Shown: positions 59,445 to 64,000 of the stretch, piece after piece | Layout: every line of letters begins with the position of its first letter | Numbering within the stretch: the stretch's first letter is position 1 | From: Pseudisothecium myosuroides | Lineage: Eukaryota > Streptophyta > Bryopsida > Hypnales > Lembophyllaceae | Assembly: GCA_951799445.1 (NCBI GenBank) | Contig: OX637289.1 | Span: 10,259,321 to 10,323,320 of the forward strand | Reading direction: 5' to 3' | Length of the DNA stretch: 64,000 bases | Program-made: the position numbers and the translations under genes | The notes under the pieces: generated by a model | Databases searched by the model: none | The model's input: only the letters and a program-made list of their open reading frames with translations | What the model was told of the DNA's origin: nothing

Positions 59445-60201
59445 TTAACCCCTAAATGACGGACCCGTGACCATTGATTTCAAACCTCACTGCCCATCAC
59501 TCAATTTGCTACCATTTTGCGACTCAATATGAATGAAAAAATTTATAAAAAAATTTATATTTATTTTTCAGAGATGAAAGTAAATGTCTTCTTTACTTCA
59601 CAAAAAAATTAGATTTTTTTGTGGAAAATTAATTTTTTGAAGATTTTTTGAAGAAAAAGTGAAGAAAAATCATATTAAATAGAAAATTATTTCAAAAAAT
59701 CTGAAAATTCCACCATGTGTGTATATTACAATGACAAACATCATGGTGTAAACTCAATTTCCGTTGCATTCTATAATTAGAAAATAATAGACATTGAAAA
59801 TACACCCAAAGTTCAAATTGCAATAAAATATGCAATATTAGAAATTTTTTCAAAATTCAAATTGGAGTAGAAACTAGAATAGATGACCTTCATTTTGTTA
59901 GTTGAACTCAAACTCAAAAAATATCATTTTTGTGGAGAAATTTCAGATTTAGAGCAAGGAGCAACAACTTCTTAAAATACTCTAAAATAGCATATTTTTT
60001 GATCCGTTTTTTTTAATAACTTCTCATTTTTGTGAAGACAAACATTGGAAAGAGTACAAACTCAATTGGATACTCTTCATAACCCAATATGAAAAGTCAA
60101 CAAGGAAAACAAGGATGAAAAAATGCTTTTGAACTTTTATTAGCTCAACAGTATTGTCATTGGAACGCCACGGAATGGCGTCGGCGGCGTTCCAGGGTTA
60201 A
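59445..60201. mobile_element. piggyBac-like (TTAA) element, 757 bp
   Basis: Starts TTAA-CCCCTAAATGACGGAC and ends GGCGTTCCAGGG-TTAA. The right end contains a GC-rich hairpin (GGAACGCC...GGCGTTCC). It is homologous along its length to 61252-61984 in the same orientation. Beyond CCC(C)T the two termini are not strongly inverted, so the TTAA flanks and shared family structure are the main evidence. Confidence 0.65.
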
Positions 60202-60482
60202 AAGGTCGACTACTAGTGCTTTTACCTTATGTTTCTTCATCGTTTTCTCTTGCAACCCATGGTAAGTCAGTTGCTACCGCATTTATTACACAGGTTTGTG
60301 TTTTCAGATGCCACACAACATAAATAACTGATCTCAGATTAATGACACATCTCAGGTTGAGGAGCTGGTCCAGTGTCAGCAGGTAGTTTGTGGTTCATAA
60401 AGAGGATGATGACCTGATCAAAGCAGTCTCTTTAATGACTATGAGCTCCCACCAACTTATAAGGGGCTCTACAATATATGTG

Positions 60483-61254
60483 TAAGGTAGAGGTACCTAT
60501 TTCAAATAATTTAAACATTTCAGCCTGTAGGATATGGGAAATTGGTTGACAAATTGAGCTCAATGCGTGCAAACATACAGACGAGGAAGAATGCAAAAAA
60601 TCAAGAATTATTTTTTCCAAGAATGAATACTCTATTCAATATGAATGTGGATTTTTCATCTGGACCAGTCTTATAGACTTACAGCATCACCATGGCTACT
60701 CACCGAAGGCACTCAACACAGGCAATGGGTGGGCTGTGGCTTAGAAATTGCCCTACGGCACGCACGCCAAGGGCAAAAATATGTCCGGTCACTTCCAAAA
60801 ATGAAGAAGGCACAGGCAAGTAGAAACTCTTGAACGCGGCTCATCGGGCTATTTAATAATGGTTTGAATCCCACCTTTTGAAAGCTTGTTTTCAAAAGTC
60901 AAGGAGATTCTTTTTAAAATAATAAATAAATAAATATGGTGCACCTTTTGACCACTTGACGAGCCTTCCCATGGGGCTGTGACTCTTCAATCAAAATGAC
61001 GGCACACCAACCAACAACAATTCCTTGTTTGGCGCCCTAGTTCTATGCTGTAGCTGTAGGGATGCTCTTACGGTCTTACCTGTTACAATTAGCTTTGGCA
61101 CTTCTCCCTAAGCCAAGAAGGAAAAGAAACAAGTGGACAAGAAGGTACAAACATAAAATCTTTTTCAATGGATATTGCATCCAATTGTTGTCCACAATAG
61201 GTCACCTATAAAGCCATTAGAAGGGGGCTATCTGAAATAGGTACCTCTCCCTTA
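60483..61254. mobile_element. TAAGG-type TIR element, 772 bp
   Basis: The left end TAAGGTAGAGGTACCTATTT (then CAAATA) pairs with the right end AAATAGGTACCTCTCCCTTA with one mismatch over about 20 bases. Its right end overlaps the TTAA of the next element by three bases. No transposase ORF. Confidence 0.7.
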
Positions 61255-61984
61255 ACCCCTAAATGACAAACTTATGACCATTGATTTCAAGCCTCACTAC
61301 CTGCCACTCATTTAGCTGCCATTTTGCAATTAGATATGTATGAAAAAATTTATATTGTTATTTTTCAAAGATGAAATTACATGTCTTCTTTACTTCACAA
61401 AAAAAATAGATTTTTTTGTGGAAAATTGTTATTTTTGAGAATTTTTGAAGAAAAAGTGAAGAAAATCACATCAAATAGAAAATTATTTCACAAAATCTGA
61501 AATTTTTCACCATGTGTGTATATTACAATGACAAGCATCATGGTGTAAATTCAATTTCCGCGTCATTCTATAATTAGAAAATAATAGACATTGAAAATAC
61601 ATCCAAAGTTCAAATTGCAATAGAATAGTCAATATTAGGATTTTTTTCAAATTTCAAGTTGGAGTAGAAACTAGAGTAGATGACCTTCATTTTGATAGTT
61701 GGGCTCAAATTCAAAGAATATCATTTTTGTGGAGAAATTTCAGATTAGAGCGAGGAGCAATAGCTTTCCAAAATACACTAAAATATCATATTCTATGATC
61801 CATTTTTTTTAACTAACTTCTCATTTATGTGAAGACAAACAAACTCAATTGAATATTCTTTATAAATCACCATGAAAGGTCAATAAAGAAAAATATGGAT
61901 GAAAAAAAGCTTTTGAGCTCTTTCCATTTCACAATGTTGTCATTGGAATGCCACAGAATGGCGCCCACGGTGCTCTAGGGTTAA
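61252..61984. mobile_element. piggyBac-like (TTAA) element, 733 bp
   Basis: Starts TTAA-CCCCTAAATGACAAAC and ends GGTGCTCTAGGG-TTAA. It is a direct-orientation relative of 59445-60201 (shared CATTGATTTCAA, TCATGGTGTAAA, TAATTAGAAAATAATAGACA and GGAGTAGAAACTAGA). Confidence 0.65.
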
Positions 61985-64000
61985 TGTTAGTAACTTACAC
62001 CTAATTATGACCTTTACCCTCAATACCGGTAGTAATTCTTGTCTAAAATGTACACAACTTTAACATGAAAAATCTAGGATTGCATTTGGGTACAACTCTA
62101 TTAATATTTTAATTAAAAATTCATAAATTATTCTATTGGAGCTCTGACATTCTAATTTTGGATGATGATCAAAGAAATTCCAAAAGCTTTTTGACCACAA
62201 AAACTCTCATCCATTCAAACTAATGCTTGACTTTTTTTGAATTCTTTGTGAATGATGAATTTAATGAAATTGAGGTAAATAATATATATATTTATAAAGG
62301 TATGTAACCAAAAATATGAAAAAAATTCAAGAAAGGATTTAGGTGCTAAAGGTTTAAGGATATATAAAATCTCATCAAGTCTCAATTTGTAGTCACTTTA
62401 AAACATGCATAATCATTCAAATCTATTTTGACTCTCAAAAACTATATTGGAAAAAAAATTCAATTTTCATTTCAATTATTTGTACAAGTGGGTAAATTTT
62501 CTAATGATAAGAAAGTTTGGAAATGAGACTCAAATATATTGGAACTTGGGGAAATTCACATTACTAATTTATGTATAAATTTTACAAAATCAATTCACAT
62601 TACTAATTCATTTTGGTTGTGCATGTTATTTACTTGAACCTCACATTTTTCTTGTGACTATAATATTAGATATGCCATGTAAATAAAGGATTGAATGACT
62701 ACAAATAATTTCTTATTTCTCCCCTCCAGTTTGTAATCATACAAGTGCTATAATCTTTATACAGAGAGAGATTTATTCATGTGATTCATAATACACCTAG
62801 TTTAAGATTATATGGTTACAATTTGAAAAATTGTAAAATTTTCTCAAATCTTTGAGTTTTTGTTTCATTTAGGATATGTTTGTAGGAGTTCCAAAAATAC
62901 CTTGAATATTTAGGGGTCAATCTTCATTAATCACTTAACTCCTAAAGTTCTTTAAGCTCCCGTAGAGTTTTCTAAAAGTTTTTTTGAAAGCTTGAGTAGA
63001 TTCATATGAAGTCAATTTTTAGTGAATGAAAGTAAAATTACCAAAGATGGGGATTTGTATAAGATTTCTAAAAATATATATCAGGCGCGTGAATAAAAAG
63101 TTATAGGGACCTAAAAGTTTAAGGGCACTTTGGACATCACGCATGTGTTTTAAGTAAAATTTTGCTGAAAATCTCCTTAAAGGTCATTACTTAAAATCTT
63201 ATGTCTAGGACTATACTTAAAAACTCACTTAAAACACCCCTTTCTCTTGTAGTGGGACCAATATGCAATTTTTGGCAATATAGCAATTTTATGCAGGCTG
63301 GTGTGAATATGGATTTGCATATTTTAAGCTAAAATTTTAATAGAAGGTGGAAACGAGGAATATCTTCCATATATACAAAATTTCATGACATTTAAAAATA
63401 TTAGTCAAAAGTTATGGCCTAAAATGTTACTTTTTTTCGTAAATGGGCTGTCTGAGCAAATTTTTAAAAATCATTGTTTTCAAAAACAAAAATTTGAAAT
63501 TGATTTTCTAGATTTATATATACGTGGAAAGCTTTGAATCACTCCATTTTGATTTATGAGTCAAAAGTTATGAGGAGTTTCAGTTTGTGGGCAGTTATGG
63601 ATTCTCTATTCTAAAATAAACTTTGAAGTCCTTTATTTTACTCAATTTTCAATATTTTTGGAAAAAAATAGAATTATAGGATGTAGATTGTTTATTACAA
63701 CATTGCAATCATTGGGATTGGCAATTTTCAATTCCATAACTAAATTCTTAACAATTTTGCATTTTGATTCATTCTCTAGTTCTTTCTACAAACTATTTTT
63801 TTCCTATATGTTGTACAATTTCAGATGATGTGAAATTTTTCAAGCATGTAGCCAACTTGTCTAGAAAAACAAATCCAAAGAAGCACCACCATTTTGGACA
63901 TTTTTTCATAGAATAGTGAGCTTGTGAAGTGTAGCTACCTTGTTTTGTGCAGGACCAAAAAAATGATTTCAGTGGATTTGAATGCTTATATTTGGCAATC
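61985..64000. other. AT-rich repeat-derived end of window
   Basis: No gene or complete element was found. A TTAACTCCTAAAGTTCTT motif at about 62936 may be the decayed end of another TTAA element. The stretch at about 63360-63600 (GGAAAGCTTTGAATCA, AAAAGTTATGA) resembles 51580-51640 inside the 51300 element. Confidence 0.45.

Overview
The window is nuclear DNA from a land plant. It holds intron-containing genes for plant-type proteins: a chloroplast VIPP1/IM30, a CLD1/pheophytinase-type hydrolase with a plastid transit peptide, an EH-domain subunit of the TPLATE type, a B12D-like mitochondrial protein and a plant serpin. Introns are GT-AG, intergenic DNA is AT-rich, and a decayed kinase relic looks most like the TKL-type kinases expanded in mosses and lycophytes. 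I lean towards a seed-free plant (bryophyte or lycophyte grade), but the species cannot be read from the sequence with confidence.

Layout. 1-7725 is gene-free repeat territory: a terminal-inverted-repeat (TIR) element at the window edge, hairpins, a 34-bp minisatellite split by a 359-bp foldback element, and TTAA-flanked elements. 8850-10108 (+) is a two-exon B12D-like gene. 13368-14979 (+) is a two-exon serpin. 15964-19995 (-) is a ten-exon VIPP1, convergent with the serpin. 21092-22135 (+) is RPA14/RPA3, divergent from VIPP1 with about 1.1 kb between the start codons. 23208-25664 (-) is a six-exon gene that I cannot assign to a family. 30023-30589 (+) is the three-exon elongation factor ELOF1. 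32695-33237 (+) is a dead protein kinase. 36093-43775 (+) is an 18-exon EH-domain gene (1106 codons, assembled here with consistent phases throughout). 47006-50392 (+) is a seven-exon plastid alpha/beta hydrolase. 50393-64000 has no gene that I can support and is packed with short non-autonomous DNA transposons. The genes do not form a pathway; they are ordinary single-copy housekeeping loci.

The most unusual content is in the repeats. At least eight elements begin TTAA-CCC and end GGG-TTAA, which is the target-site and terminus signature of the piggyBac superfamily, a group seldom reported in plants; several degenerate relatives are also present. A second family carries inverted ends starting TAAGG(G/T)AG. 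Tc1/mariner-type copies also occur: a Stowaway-like element, a pogo-like element, and an Emigrant-like element inside intron 1 of the EH gene. No transposase ORF was seen for any of them.
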